A stretch of DNA of 51,122 nt from an uncultured Thermomicrobiales bacterium (GCA_902806345.1 CADCWF010000351.1:1-51122); one strand, 5' to 3'; shown: positions 8,673 to 18,699, counted from the stretch's first letter. A program made the numbers and translations. Notes: generated by a model not told the origin, from the sequence alone.

Positions 8673-9222
8673 GGTCGGCGTCCTTCCAGCTCCCCCCGGC
8701 GTCGATGGTCCGGCGGAGGACTTCGTTGAACGACTCGGTGGTCAGATCGCCGTGGTAGTCGGCGTCGAGCTTGACGAAGGGCGCTCGGTCGCAGACGCCG
8801 AGGCAGCCGTTAACGACCTGGACGGTCAGCTCCCCATCGGCTGTCGTCTCGCCGTCGGCGACGCCCCAGGTGTCCTTCAACTCCTGGACGAGCCGTTGGG
8901 AGCCGAGGGCGTAGCAGGACATCCCATGGCAGAGCAGCATGAAGTGCTTGCCGCGGGGCCGGGTCCGGAAGTCGGCGTAGAAGGTGAGGAGGCCGTAGAC
9001 CCGGGATGCGGTGGTACCGAGGTGCTCGGCGACTACTTCCGCCGCCGCCAGCGAGACGTAGCCGAAGTGCTCGTTGACCTCCTGGAGGGCAGCCAGGATC
9101 AGTTCCTGCGCCTCCTGGTGGTCCCCTGGCTGGATGTGGGCAAGCATTGCGCGGACGACGTCCAGGTCGATCTCGTCCCCGGTTGTCGCGGGCATCGACC
9201 CTGGAGTTGCCGCTTGCGTCAC
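8662..9222 (-). CDS. nuoE: NuoE-type 2Fe-2S thioredoxin-like subunit
   Basis: A 186-residue 24-kDa-type subunit that carries one 2Fe-2S cluster next to the NuoF flavin. A helical N-terminal half (ILAALQEVNEHFGYVSLAAA) is followed by the thioredoxin-like half with C98-x4-C103 and C140-x3-C144, the four cluster ligands (FMLLCHGMSC and NGCLGVC). The start is a GTG with GAGG seven bases upstream. The gene has its own near-consensus promoter and overlaps nuoF by 11 bases, so the two are made as a pair. Together they form an NADH dehydrogenase module; which oxidoreductase they serve cannot be decided here. Confidence 0.9.
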   Translation of the reverse strand: MTQAATPGSMPATTGDEIDLDVVRAMLAHIQPGDHQEAQELILAALQEVNEHFGYVSLAAAEVVAEHLGTTASRVYGLLTFYADFRTRPRGKHFMLLCHGMSCYALGSQRLVQELKDTWGVADGETTADGELTVQVVNGCLGVCDRAPFVKLDADYHGDLTTESFNEVLRRTIDAGGSWKDADHGH

Positions 9223-9244
9223 GGTCTACCTCGCTGCCTGGAGC

Positions 9245-9265
9245 GGCGCTCCCGCGAGGAGCGCC
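9245..9265 (-). promoter_or_regulatory. Perfect hairpin in the nuoE 5' untranslated region
   Basis: An 8-bp perfect stem GGCGCTCC / GGAGCGCC encloses a 5-base loop. It falls between the predicted start point near 9279 and the nuoE GTG at 9222, and no T-run follows. It could stabilise or regulate the nuoEF message. Confidence 0.5.
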
Positions 9266-9285
9266 GGCACGCCGAATCGCTCGCG

Positions 9286-9314
9286 AGTATAGGAACGGGA
9301 CGGGAGGCAGTCAA
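9286..9314 (-). promoter_or_regulatory. Strong predicted promoter of the nuoE-nuoF operon
   Basis: TTGACT and TATACT with a 17-base spacer on the minus strand, one of the best sigma-70-type matches in the window. It implies a 5' leader of about 57 bases and separates nuoEF control from the upstream zinc-ribbon gene. Confidence 0.75.
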
Positions 9315-9416
9315 CGAGGTGGCAGTACCGGGCCGGGCGGCGGTGCTCGGACCTGCTCCCTGCGTTACCGCGACCGCCAAAGCGGGCGGCTGGAGCTGGC
9401 AGGCATCGCGGGCCGT

Positions 9417-9800
9417 TTACGACGAGCGGAATAGCCGCTCGAAGTCGCCGTCGAAGCCGGCGAGGAACTCGTGCATGTCGATCACGTCGTCGACCGAAAC
9501 GGGCGGGCCGGCGGAGACCGCCGCTTCCCGGATCTCCGGGGTGTCGAGGCCGATCTGGCCGCCCTCACTCAGTTTCCGGAGCGCCAGTTGGGCCTCGTCG
9601 GGGTCACCATCGCCGAGCACCGCCGCGACGAAGTTGCGGCCATGGCACTCGTTGCAGGTGACGACCATCATCCACATGTCGGCCCGCCGCGAGACGACCT
9701 GGATGTCGTCGGTGGCGAACTCGCTGTGGCAAACAGAGCAGCGCTCCATCCGGTTCAGCACGACGCGCTTGATTTGCTTTTCCGAGGTGTCCTTGTCCAT
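9417..9800 (-). CDS. Conserved hypothetical zinc-ribbon protein
   Basis: I do not recognise a named family. The 127-residue product has two CxxC pairs, C21-x2-C24 and C49-x2-C52, spaced as in a zinc ribbon (ERCSVCHSEF and VTCNECHGRNF). A hydrophobic stretch MWMMVVTC lies between the pairs. The C-terminal half is acidic and predicted helical, ending DMHEFLAGFDGDFERLF. It starts at an ATG 17 bases after the BFN-nuclease gene and is probably co-transcribed with it, just ahead of nuoEF. A small metal-binding adaptor or nucleic-acid-binding protein is possible, but there is no direct evidence for either. Confidence 0.7.
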   Translation of the reverse strand: MDKDTSEKQIKRVVLNRMERCSVCHSEFATDDIQVVSRRADMWMMVVTCNECHGRNFVAAVLGDGDPDEAQLALRKLSEGGQIGLDTPEIREAAVSAGPPVSVDDVIDMHEFLAGFDGDFERLFRSS

Positions 9801-9817
9801 GGGTGCCCGAGAAGGGC

Positions 9818-10354
9818 CTAGTTTCCTTTCTTGCGGTCGAAGTCGTCCAGGTCGAGGCTGTTGATGAAGTCGCGGAAGACCGTCAACCGCTCGTCCTCCG
9901 CGCCGCCTTCGACCTCCTGGGGATCGGCCGAGTCATCATCGGCGTCGTCGTCGGCGCCGAGGGTGACCCCAGCCCGGTCCATAACCGACTCGTCGACGAG
10001 GATCGGCACCTTTGCCCGGACGGCGAGTGCGATCGCGTCGCTGGGGCGGGAGTCGATTTCCACTGTGCGCCCGTTCTGCTGGATCACGATCCGGGCGTAG
10101 AACACGTCCTGGGAGAGATCGGTGACCACGATCCGGTCGACCAATCCTCCCATCTCGCCGATGGTGTTGCGGATCAGGTCGTAGGGGAGGGGCCGGGCGG
10201 CCGTCACTCCCTGGAGTTCCATCGCGATCGCCTCGGCCTCGTAGGCGCCGATCCAGATTGGCAAGTGACGCTCGCCGTGGACCTCCTTGAGGATGACCAC
10301 GCGGTGCTGGGTGACGAGGCTCACCCTGATGCTTTCAACGACGGTCTCGATCAT
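9818..10354 (-). CDS. Bifunctional nuclease (BFN, DUF151) family protein
   Basis: A 178-residue member of the BFN/DUF151 family; plant homologues have nuclease activity, bacterial roles are poorly known. Diagnostic stretches are RVVILKEVHGERHLPIWIGA, YEAEAIAMELQGV, RPLPYDLIRNTI and VEIDSRPSDAIALAVRAKVP. The tail after about residue 130 is very acidic (DDDADDDSADPQEVEGG) and probably disordered. The ATG at 10354 is preferred over an upstream in-frame TTG because GGGGG lies seven bases before it. It leads a two-gene unit with the zinc-ribbon protein. Confidence 0.85.
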   Translation of the reverse strand: MIETVVESIRVSLVTQHRVVILKEVHGERHLPIWIGAYEAEAIAMELQGVTAARPLPYDLIRNTIGEMGGLVDRIVVTDLSQDVFYARIVIQQNGRTVEIDSRPSDAIALAVRAKVPILVDESVMDRAGVTLGADDDADDDSADPQEVEGGAEDERLTVFRDFINSLDLDDFDRKKGN

Positions 10355-10462
10355 CGGCAAACCCCCGCGGCTGGTTGCCTGCAGCCGGTGTGCGGGTCGG
10401 AGGGTGCGGCGGGTCTGCAGAGCCGAGATGCGGTACCGGCGAGGTCGTCGCCGGATGCGGTC

Positions 10463-10493
10463 AGTTTACACCGCCGCGGGAGCGACGGGCCAA
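10463..10493 (-). promoter_or_regulatory. Possible promoter of the BFN-nuclease gene
   Basis: TTGGCC and TAAACT lie 19 bases apart on the minus strand; a 17-base alternative gives TGTAAA. It is the only AT-rich hexamer in the 168-base gap downstream of lepB. Confidence 0.35.
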
Positions 10494-10528
10494 CACCTAC
10501 CGGCGGCGTTCTTGATGGGGTGCCAGAG

Positions 10529-11386
10529 TTACCGCGCGATAGCCGTAGCCATGTCCTCGTCCCGGAGGCGGTCCCGTCGAGTCCGGTCCGGCCGCTCCCT
10601 GGCCGCCCGCTCGGGCTGCGGAGTCGCGACCGCTGCGGCCGCGTTCGGGGCGGCCCCGGAGGCGACGGAGCGCTCGGAAATCTCGATGTACTCGTAGTGG
10701 GGGACGAACCCGAGGTCCGACGGCGGCCAGTAGGAGAACCAAGCCTTGCCGACGACCCGATCGACGGAGACCGGACCAAAGCTGCGCGAGTCGGACGAGC
10801 TGTTGCGGTTGTCGCCGAGGACGAAGACGGAGCCTTCGGGCACGATCACGTTGCAGGCATCGTTCCCTTCGCACGTCGTCCGGTCTTCGATGTACGGCTC
10901 GTCGAGTTCGGTGTCGTTCACGAGCACCTTCCCGCCCCGGAACGAGATTTGTTCGCCGGGAAGGCCAATGATCCGCTTGATGTAGGGTTGGTCGGAATTG
11001 GTCGGGGGGTCGAAAACGATGATGTCGCCACGCTCCGGCGGATCGAACGGGTAGAACGTGTTGGCGCCGTCGGCGTCGTCCCCGGGTAGGAGACCGTCGA
11101 TCGGCGAGAGGTCGAGCGAGCGATAGGCATTCCGGTTGACGAGCAGCATCTGCTCGTTTTGCAGGTTCGGCACCATGCTCTGGCCGTCGACCCGGAAGTT
11201 GAGCACGACCAGCCGCACCGCGAAGAAGATCAGCGCCGCGAGGATAAGCGTTTCAACGATCTCTCGTACCGCGCGCCCGGCTTTGCGGCCGGAGCCAGGT
11301 TTGGCGGCGGTCTCGTTCGTTTGCGCCAGGTCGGTCCCGCGCGCTGAAAGACCCTCGACCGTTGGCTGTCCGTCGTGGTGCGTCAT
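10529..11386 (-). CDS. lepB: Signal peptidase I
   Basis: Membrane serine protease that cleaves signal peptides from Sec and Tat substrates on the outer face of the cytoplasmic membrane. The 285-residue protein has a charged cytosolic N-terminus, one transmembrane helix at about 43-63, the catalytic Ser70 in VDGQSMVPNL and the general-base Lys137 in YIKRIIGLPGE. Box E (GDNRNSSSDSR) lies near residue 200. A C-terminal Ala/Arg-rich extension of about 50 residues beyond the catalytic domain is unusual. The inserted segment with two Cys (CEGNDAC) before box E could form a disulfide. It is downstream of tatA with a large hairpin between them. Confidence 0.95.
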   Translation of the reverse strand: MTHHDGQPTVEGLSARGTDLAQTNETAAKPGSGRKAGRAVREIVETLILAALIFFAVRLVVLNFRVDGQSMVPNLQNEQMLLVNRNAYRSLDLSPIDGLLPGDDADGANTFYPFDPPERGDIIVFDPPTNSDQPYIKRIIGLPGEQISFRGGKVLVNDTELDEPYIEDRTTCEGNDACNVIVPEGSVFVLGDNRNSSSDSRSFGPVSVDRVVGKAWFSYWPPSDLGFVPHYEYIEISERSVASGAAPNAAAAVATPQPERAARERPDRTRRDRLRDEDMATAIAR

Positions 11387-11426
11387 TCATCTCTCTCGTG
11401 GTCGCGGCATCCGGGGCAAACGACGC

Positions 11427-11450
11427 GAGCGGGGCTCGATCGCCCCGCTC
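11427..11450 (-). terminator. Large hairpin between tatA and lepB
   Basis: A perfect 9-bp stem GAGCGGGGC / GCCCCGCTC with a 6-base loop. On the minus strand only a short TTT follows, so it is a weak intrinsic terminator or an mRNA processing/attenuation element for tatA. Confidence 0.5.
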
Positions 11451-11497
11451 AGTCGCATTCGTCCTGGTTGTGGCGGAGGGCGGGTGCCGGCGCGATG

Positions 11498-11776
11498 CTA
11501 GACCTCGTCGGCCCGGAGCTCGCGCTTCACGCTCCCGTCGGCCCCCGGCTCGACGATCACACTGCCACCCGCCGGAACCGTCGTCGACCCGCCGACGGTG
11601 CTGGCGGTAGCGGCGGTGCCGGCCGGGATGCCATCGACCCCGGTGGTCGCCTCTTTCTTGAACTCCTTGACGCCCTGACCGAGCGAGCGGGCGACTTCGG
11701 GGAGCTTGCCGGCGCCGAAGATGATCAGGATGATGACGAGGACGATCCCAAGTTCCCACGGGCCAAGATTTGGCAT
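11498..11776 (-). CDS. tatA: Twin-arginine translocase subunit TatA/TatE
   Basis: Pore-forming subunit that lets folded proteins cross the cytoplasmic membrane. The 92-residue protein has a short extracytoplasmic N-terminus, one hydrophobic helix (ELGIVLVIILIIFGAGKLPE, residues 8-27) whose FGAGKLPE hinge is diagnostic, and an amphipathic helix VARSLGQGVKEFKKEA. The tail is Gly/Thr-rich and acidic. TAGGAGG precedes the ATG and a promoter with TATACT lies upstream. TatB/TatC are not in the window. At least three proteins encoded here carry Tat-like signals: 16362, 43287 (minus) and 46573. Confidence 0.94.
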   Translation of the reverse strand: MPNLGPWELGIVLVIILIIFGAGKLPEVARSLGQGVKEFKKEATTGVDGIPAGTAATASTVGGSTTVPAGGSVIVEPGADGSVKRELRADEV

Positions 11777-11834
11777 CGAAGTCCTCCTACAAATCGGCCC
11801 CGCCGACGCGGCCGGCCCCTGTCGCTGCGGGCGG

Positions 11835-11864
11835 AGTATACCTACCCGCTCGTCGCCGCCACAA
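11835..11864 (-). promoter_or_regulatory. Predicted tatA promoter
   Basis: TTGTGG and TATACT with an 18-base spacer on the minus strand, 58 bases ahead of the tatA ATG, between secG and tatA. Confidence 0.6.
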
Positions 11865-11890
11865 CCTGGGGGTGGCGCCCACTCGTTCGG

Positions 11891-12112
11891 CTAGCCCACG
11901 AGGCTGCTCACCATGGCCAAGAGAACGAACACCACGGCGGCCGCAATGGTGAACTGAAAGAGCGTCTTCTCGACGCCGCGCCGGGTCCGGTTGATGCCGC
12001 CCGCATCACCGCCGAAGGCGCCGCTGAACGACGACCCTTTGGTCTGAAGCAGGATCACCAGGGTCAGCACCACGGAGACGAGGATCGTGACGAGGTTGAG
12101 CGCGGTCTGCAC
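11891..12112 (-). CDS. secG: Preprotein translocase subunit SecG
   Basis: Small membrane subunit of SecYEG that assists SecA-driven export. Two hydrophobic helices (ALNLVTILVSVVLTLVILLQ and the FQFTIAAAVVFVLLAMVSSL region) flank the conserved loop KGSSFSGAFGG. I chose the GTG at 12112, which gives 73 residues, typical for SecG, and has AAGGA nine bases upstream. An in-frame ATG at 12148 would add 12 acidic residues without a visible ribosome site. It has its own promoter between pgk and secG. Confidence 0.9.
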   Translation of the reverse strand: MQTALNLVTILVSVVLTLVILLQTKGSSFSGAFGGDAGGINRTRRGVEKTLFQFTIAAAVVFVLLAMVSSLVG

Positions 12113-12197
12113 AGTCGTTGATCCTTCGGTTTCAAGGTCGAGGTCCACCCGCTAACGGTGCCGACCACGGCACTGGGGTGGTCTAGGTGCGCCGCGA

Positions 12198-12226
12198 AGA
12201 CTAGCAGTCGCGCCTGGAGGGGGCAA
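12198..12226 (-). promoter_or_regulatory. Predicted secG promoter
   Basis: TTGCCC and TAGTCT with a 17-base spacer on the minus strand, in the 150-base gap between pgk and secG. It lets secG be expressed apart from the glycolytic genes. Confidence 0.5.
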
Positions 12227-12263
12227 CCTCGCCGGCCGGTTCTTTGCCCCAGAAGGGCGTCGA

Positions 12264-13442
12264 TCAGGCGTCGGGGAGCACCGCCAGCCCCGGCAACGTG
12301 CGGCCCTCAAGCAGCTCTAACGAGGCACCGCCGCCGGTGGAGATATGGTCGATCGCCTCGGCCATCCCGGCTTGTTCCACAGCGGCGACGGAGTCGCCAC
12401 CGCCGACGACCTTGAATGCACCGGACATCGCTACCGCCCGCGCGATGCCGAGCGTTCCACTGGCGAAGGGGGGGCGCTCGAAGACGCCCATCGGTCCGTT
12501 CCAGAAGATGGTGCCGGCGTCGACGATGCTCTCCCCATATCGCTCTACTGTGCGCGGCCCGATGTCAAAAATGGATTGGTCCGGCGAAACCTCGCCGGCC
12601 GCAACGGCGGTCCCCCATTCGGCCGCGATCGCCGGTGCGACGACGACATCCTCCGGGAGGACGATCTCGACACCTCGCGATCGGGAGTGCTCCAGCATCG
12701 CCTTGGCGTCGTCCATCCGTTCGGCCTCGGCTAGGGACCGCCCGATCTCGAACCCCTCGGCGAGGAGGAAGGTGTTCGCCATCCCACCGCCGATCAGCAG
12801 CCGGTCGACCCGGTCGAGCAGCCGTCGTACGACGCCTAGTTTGTCCGAAACTTTCGCCCCGCCGAGGATGGCGACGAACGGCCGGGCGGGACGTTCCAGG
12901 AGGCGCCCGAGGGTTTCCGTCTCGCGGAGCAGCAGCAACCCCGCAAAGGATGGCAACCGCTCCGCCACGCCGACGATCGAGGCGTGGGCTCGGTGGGCGG
13001 CGCCGAAGGCATCGTCGACGTAGAGATCACCCAGCCGGGCGAGCGAATCGGCAAACGCTGGGTCGTTCGTTTCCTCCCCGGTATTGAAGCGGAGATTCTC
13101 GAGCAGGAGCACGTCCCCGTCCCTCAGTTTCGCGACCGCCGCTTCCACATCGGGTCCGGTCGTCGTCGCGGTCGTCGTCACCGGGGCGTCGAGGAGCTCC
13201 CCGAGACGCTCCGCCACCGGGGTCAGCGACAGCGCTGGGTCCGGCGCTCCCTTCGGCCGCCCGAGATGGCTCATCAGGACGACGCGGGCGCCCCTCTGGC
13301 GAAGGAGCTGGATGGTGGGCAGGGCAGCTCGAATCCGGGTGTCATCCGCGATCCGATCCCCGTCGAGCGGCACGTTGAAGTCGACCCGGACCAACACCCG
13401 CTTGCCGGCGACATTCGCCTGAACCACCGACCGCTTCGCCAT
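12264..13442 (-). CDS. pgk: Phosphoglycerate kinase
   Basis: Interconverts 1,3-bisphosphoglycerate + ADP and 3-phosphoglycerate + ATP; cytosolic, central glycolysis and gluconeogenesis. The 392-residue product is of normal length. It shows VLVRVDFNVPLDG near the N-terminus, SHLGRPKG, LLLENLRFNTGEE, VDDAFGAAHRAHAS, the hinge ILGGAKVSDKLGV, IGGGMANTF, and the nucleotide-binding WNGPMGVFE and GGGDSVAAVE. AAGGA precedes the ATG by about seven bases. It follows gap by 95 bases, a gap that contains a palindromic repeat, and is in the order yvcK-gap-pgk. Confidence 0.98.
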   Translation of the reverse strand: MAKRSVVQANVAGKRVLVRVDFNVPLDGDRIADDTRIRAALPTIQLLRQRGARVVLMSHLGRPKGAPDPALSLTPVAERLGELLDAPVTTTATTTGPDVEAAVAKLRDGDVLLLENLRFNTGEETNDPAFADSLARLGDLYVDDAFGAAHRAHASIVGVAERLPSFAGLLLLRETETLGRLLERPARPFVAILGGAKVSDKLGVVRRLLDRVDRLLIGGGMANTFLLAEGFEIGRSLAEAERMDDAKAMLEHSRSRGVEIVLPEDVVVAPAIAAEWGTAVAAGEVSPDQSIFDIGPRTVERYGESIVDAGTIFWNGPMGVFERPPFASGTLGIARAVAMSGAFKVVGGGDSVAAVEQAGMAEAIDHISTGGGASLELLEGRTLPGLAVLPDA

Positions 13443-13479
13443 CTCGTTCCTTACCGCGTCGGGGAGCTTCGTGCGTCAA

Positions 13480-13526
13480 GCCCCCCTCTCCCTCTCACCG
13501 GAGCGAAGAGGGTAGGGGTAAGGGCT
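13480..13526. repeat. Dispersed palindromic GC-rich repeat, copy A
   Basis: Between gap and pgk lies a C-rich arm (cccccctctccctctcac) followed by a G-rich arm (gaagagggtaggggtaaggg), an imperfect hairpin. On the minus strand it opens with AGCCCTTACC, shared with the copy at 21961-22029. It could fold in the gap-pgk message. Confidence 0.6.
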
Positions 13527-13537
13527 CGCTTGCCGCT

Positions 13538-16079
<2,542 letters not shown>

Positions 16080-16189
16080 ACCCGGCCGCAGCCAGGTCCG
16101 CCATGCGCGCAGGGCAGCGTCTCCTCTTCGGGGGGACGGTGGCGCGAACGCGGCCGGGACCCCCCTCCATCGGTCCCGTCGGCGGCCGC

Positions 16190-16198
16190 AGTATAGCA
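16190..16198 (-). promoter_or_regulatory. Extended -10 promoter of yvcK-gap-pgk
   Basis: On the minus strand TGC is followed directly by TATACT, an extended -10 with no clear -35. It lies about 110 bases before the ATG at 16079 and makes the longer yvcK start at 16253 unlikely. Confidence 0.55.
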
Positions 16199-16361
16199 GC
16201 GCCCACGGGCGATTCGGCTCCTCGGAGGGACTACGGTCCCGAACCGTCGACAACTTGCTGAGAGAGCGGAACCCGGAGCCGCGGCCGGTCGTTCAGGGGA
16301 TGATGGAACGGAAGTGGGGTCGACAGGAGGCGGCGCGGTGCGACGCCCGGGAGGGATCGGC

Positions 16362-17084
16362 ATGGACGCGGAGCGGTTCGATCGGCTGGTGCGGGCGGCG
16401 TCGCGGGGCATGAGCCGGCGGCGGGCGGTGGCGGCGGTGGGAGTCGCATTCGGCTCCCTGATGCTCGGGCGGGGCACCCAGCCGGCGGCGGCGACTCCGG
16501 CGTACATCCACTGCGGCGGCATCGCCGGGACGCCGTGCCCGTCCGGATACACCTGCGTCGACGACCCGTTCGATAGCTGCGACCCGCTGTCCGGGGGCGC
16601 CGACTGCGGCGGAGTCTGCGTGCCCGAGCCCGACTACAACCCCTGCGCCGCAATCCTCTGCCTTGAGGGGACGACCTGCTGCCCGAACTGCGGAGGCATC
16701 TGCGTCCCGGCCGGCACCACGTGCAGCGAGTCGCTCTGTGCCGGGGAAGCCTGCGGCTCCACCTTCTGCGGGACTGGGGAGTACTGCTGCAACCCGAGTT
16801 GCTCGATCTGCGCCCCGATCGGCGGCGCCTGTACCGCCCAGGTCTGTGACGATGGTGAACCGTGCGGTTCGACGGTCTGCGGGGCGGGCGAATACTGCTG
16901 CAATCCGAGTTGCTCGATCTGCGCTCCCCTCGGCGGCGGCTGCACCGAGCAGTACTGCGGCAACGAGCCGACGGGGGAGGTCTGCGGGGACACTTTCTGC
17001 GCCTTGGGGGAGGTCTGCTGCAACCCGAGCTGCGGCATCTGCACCCCTCCGGACGGGGTATGCATCCAGATCGCCTGCGTCTAG
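16362..17084 (+). CDS. Secreted cysteine-rich tandem-repeat protein (Tat-like signal)
   Basis: I do not recognise a named family. The 240-residue product begins with an arginine-rich signal (GMSRRRAVAAVGVAFGSLML, RRR at 19-21), consistent with Tat export, then ATPAYIHC. Most of the mature protein is four Cys-rich repeats of 36-40 residues beginning at bases 16644, 16752, 16863 and 16983. Each follows CGxTxCxxGExCCNPSCxIC, then APxGGxCTxQxC, with eight or so Cys that probably pair in disulfides. Repeats 2 and 3 are nearly identical. GGGAGGG lies six to seven bases before the ATG. It diverges from yvcK and converges on the TlpA-type thioredoxin, a possible partner in oxidative folding. Surface or extracellular location is inferred. 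Confidence 0.8.
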   Translation: MDAERFDRLVRAASRGMSRRRAVAAVGVAFGSLMLGRGTQPAAATPAYIHCGGIAGTPCPSGYTCVDDPFDSCDPLSGGADCGGVCVPEPDYNPCAAILCLEGTTCCPNCGGICVPAGTTCSESLCAGEACGSTFCGTGEYCCNPSCSICAPIGGACTAQVCDDGEPCGSTVCGAGEYCCNPSCSICAPLGGGCTEQYCGNEPTGEVCGDTFCALGEVCCNPSCGICTPPDGVCIQIACV

Positions 17085-17094
17085 GCGCTTCGGT

Positions 17095-17742
17095 TCAACT
17101 CGGCGAGGAGATAATCTTCGCGGCCTCGCTGAGCGCCTGCTCCTCGTCCATGTCTTCCAGGATGATCGAGCGGACGATGCCGTCACCGTCGATGAAGATG
17201 TGGGTCGGGAAGTTCAGGATCGGGTAGGCGGCCCTCGTGTCCTCCCGGTCCGGGTCACTGAGCACCAGGAACTCGGCCTTGTTGAGGCCGGCGTAGGCGC
17301 CGGCCTCGAGGGGGCCCTCATCGAGGCTGACTCCGAGCAGGTGGACGCCCTGCGGTTTGACCTGGCGGTAGGCCGCCTGGATGTCCGGGAACTCGGCCCG
17401 GCAGGGCGGGCACCACGAGCCCCAAAACATCAGCCAGACCGGCTGCCCGGCGTAGTCCGAGAGGCGCACCGGGTTGCCGAACACGTCTTCCGTCGCGAAG
17501 TCGGGAGCGGGCTCCCCGACCTTGGGCAGGAGCCGCTGATTGATGCCGCCCTGGCCGATCGACTCCCAGCCGGCCCGCCCGCCGATCCACCAGGCGGCGG
17601 CGACGATCAGGGCGGCGATGGTGAGACCGGCAATCGCCTCTCGCCGGACAGGCCGAACGACGACAACCGGATCCACGACCGATCCCGAAGGAACGCTGGC
17701 GGGGGAGTTGGCGGACGCGGGGGTGGAGGTGGACGTACCCAT
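17095..17742 (-). CDS. TlpA/ResA-type membrane-anchored thioredoxin
   Basis: Extracytoplasmic thiol-disulfide reductase that, in System II, keeps apocytochrome c cysteines reduced. The 215-residue protein has a disordered Ser/Thr/Pro N-terminus, one membrane helix (AIAGLTIAALIVAAAWWIGG, about 36-55) and a thioredoxin domain with active site WCPPC (C111, C114). VGEPAPDFATEDVFG and NFPTHIFIDGDGIV (cis-Pro) are typical of the TlpA/ResA branch. The ATG at 17742 is preferred; a GTG six bases upstream is possible. It starts 15 bases after ccsB and closes the ccdA-resB-ccsB-tlpA operon. ResA-like function is inferred from context. Confidence 0.9.
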   Translation of the reverse strand: MGTSTSTPASANSPASVPSGSVVDPVVVVRPVRREAIAGLTIAALIVAAAWWIGGRAGWESIGQGGINQRLLPKVGEPAPDFATEDVFGNPVRLSDYAGQPVWLMFWGSWCPPCRAEFPDIQAAYRQVKPQGVHLLGVSLDEGPLEAGAYAGLNKAEFLVLSDPDREDTRAAYPILNFPTHIFIDGDGIVRSIILEDMDEEQALSEAAKIISSPS

Positions 17743-17757
17743 CGTCACGGCGGTTGC

Positions 17758-18663
17758 CTAGACGCCGCCGTAGGCGTGGAGGCCGCCGAAGATGTAGTTA
17801 CCGAAATAGGTGAAGAGCACCGCCCCGAACCCGATCAGGAGGACCACCGCGCTCCGCCGCCCGCGCCAGCCGCGCAGCGAGCGGGAGTGGAGGTAGACGC
17901 CGTAGATGAGCCAGGTGAAGAGCGACGCGGTCTCCTTCGGGTCCCAACTCCAGTAGGTGCCCCAGGCCCGGTGGGCCCAGACCGAGCCGAGGATGAGGAC
18001 CAGGGTCATGGCCGGGAAGCCGACAGTCACGGCGCGATAGGCGAGGTCGTCCAGCAACGCCGGGCTCGGTAGCCACCCGATCCGTCGGCCGTCCGCGGCT
18101 AGATAAAGCACGGCGGCGGCAAAGGAGACGGCGAAGGTGGCGTAGGCCAGGATCGCGAGCGAGACGTGGAGGGTCAGCAGCGGTGGGTTCTGCAGCGCCG
18201 GGATTAGGGGGTCCACCTCCCGCATCGAGACCGGCAGCGACCAGACGTAGAGGGCCATCCCGACTGCAATCGGGAGCACGACGGTGCCGACCTGGCGGAC
18301 GCCGTACCACCGCTCGAAGAGCAGGTAGACGAGCACGATCAAGAAGATGAATGTCTTCGAGAACTCGTACATGTTGGAGAGCGGCAACCGGCCGGCAGCG
18401 ACCGACCGTAGCGCGATCGAGAGCCCCTGAAAGAGCACCGAGAACCAGGCGAGCATCGTGGCGAATCGGCCGAAGCTCTCCGCCATCGCCCCAATCCCGA
18501 GCGATACTGCCGGTCCGCCGACGCTGGCGCCAGCGCCGGCCAAAGCCGGTTGCCGATCGCGCACCCAGCCGAAGGCGAAGAGCAGGTAGCAGACCGCCGA
18601 CCCGGCGAGGGCGATCGACGAGGCGGCGAAGCAGTAGAAGGCGAGCCGGACCAGCGCGTCCAT
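17758..18663 (-). CDS. ccsB: Cytochrome c biogenesis protein CcsB/ResC (CcsA family)
   Basis: Heme-handling half of the System II cytochrome c synthetase, an integral membrane protein. The 301-residue product has about eight hydrophobic segments and the WWD-type heme-binding motif WAHRAWGTYWSWDPKET at 229-245. Histidines H166 (LTLHVSLA), H231 and H259 are placed like the conserved axial ligands. PLSNMYEF near residue 95 is also conserved. It follows resB by 36 bases in the same orientation. Confidence 0.95.
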   Translation of the reverse strand: MDALVRLAFYCFAASSIALAGSAVCYLLFAFGWVRDRQPALAGAGASVGGPAVSLGIGAMAESFGRFATMLAWFSVLFQGLSIALRSVAAGRLPLSNMYEFSKTFIFLIVLVYLLFERWYGVRQVGTVVLPIAVGMALYVWSLPVSMREVDPLIPALQNPPLLTLHVSLAILAYATFAVSFAAAVLYLAADGRRIGWLPSPALLDDLAYRAVTVGFPAMTLVLILGSVWAHRAWGTYWSWDPKETASLFTWLIYGVYLHSRSLRGWRGRRSAVVLLIGFGAVLFTYFGNYIFGGLHAYGGV

Positions 18664-18699
18664 GCCGAGAAGGGTCCTTTCCGTAGGAGGCGGCGGGAA

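Noticed and set aside
6942..9222. Part of a full complex I operon
   Set aside because: No other nuo genes are adjacent on either side.
16080..16253. Longer N-terminus of yvcK
   Set aside because: An extended -10 promoter lies inside it and the residues look non-coding.
16644..17084. CRISPR-like regular repeats
   Set aside because: The periodicity is in-frame protein repeats of 36-40 codons inside a gene, with no variable spacers.
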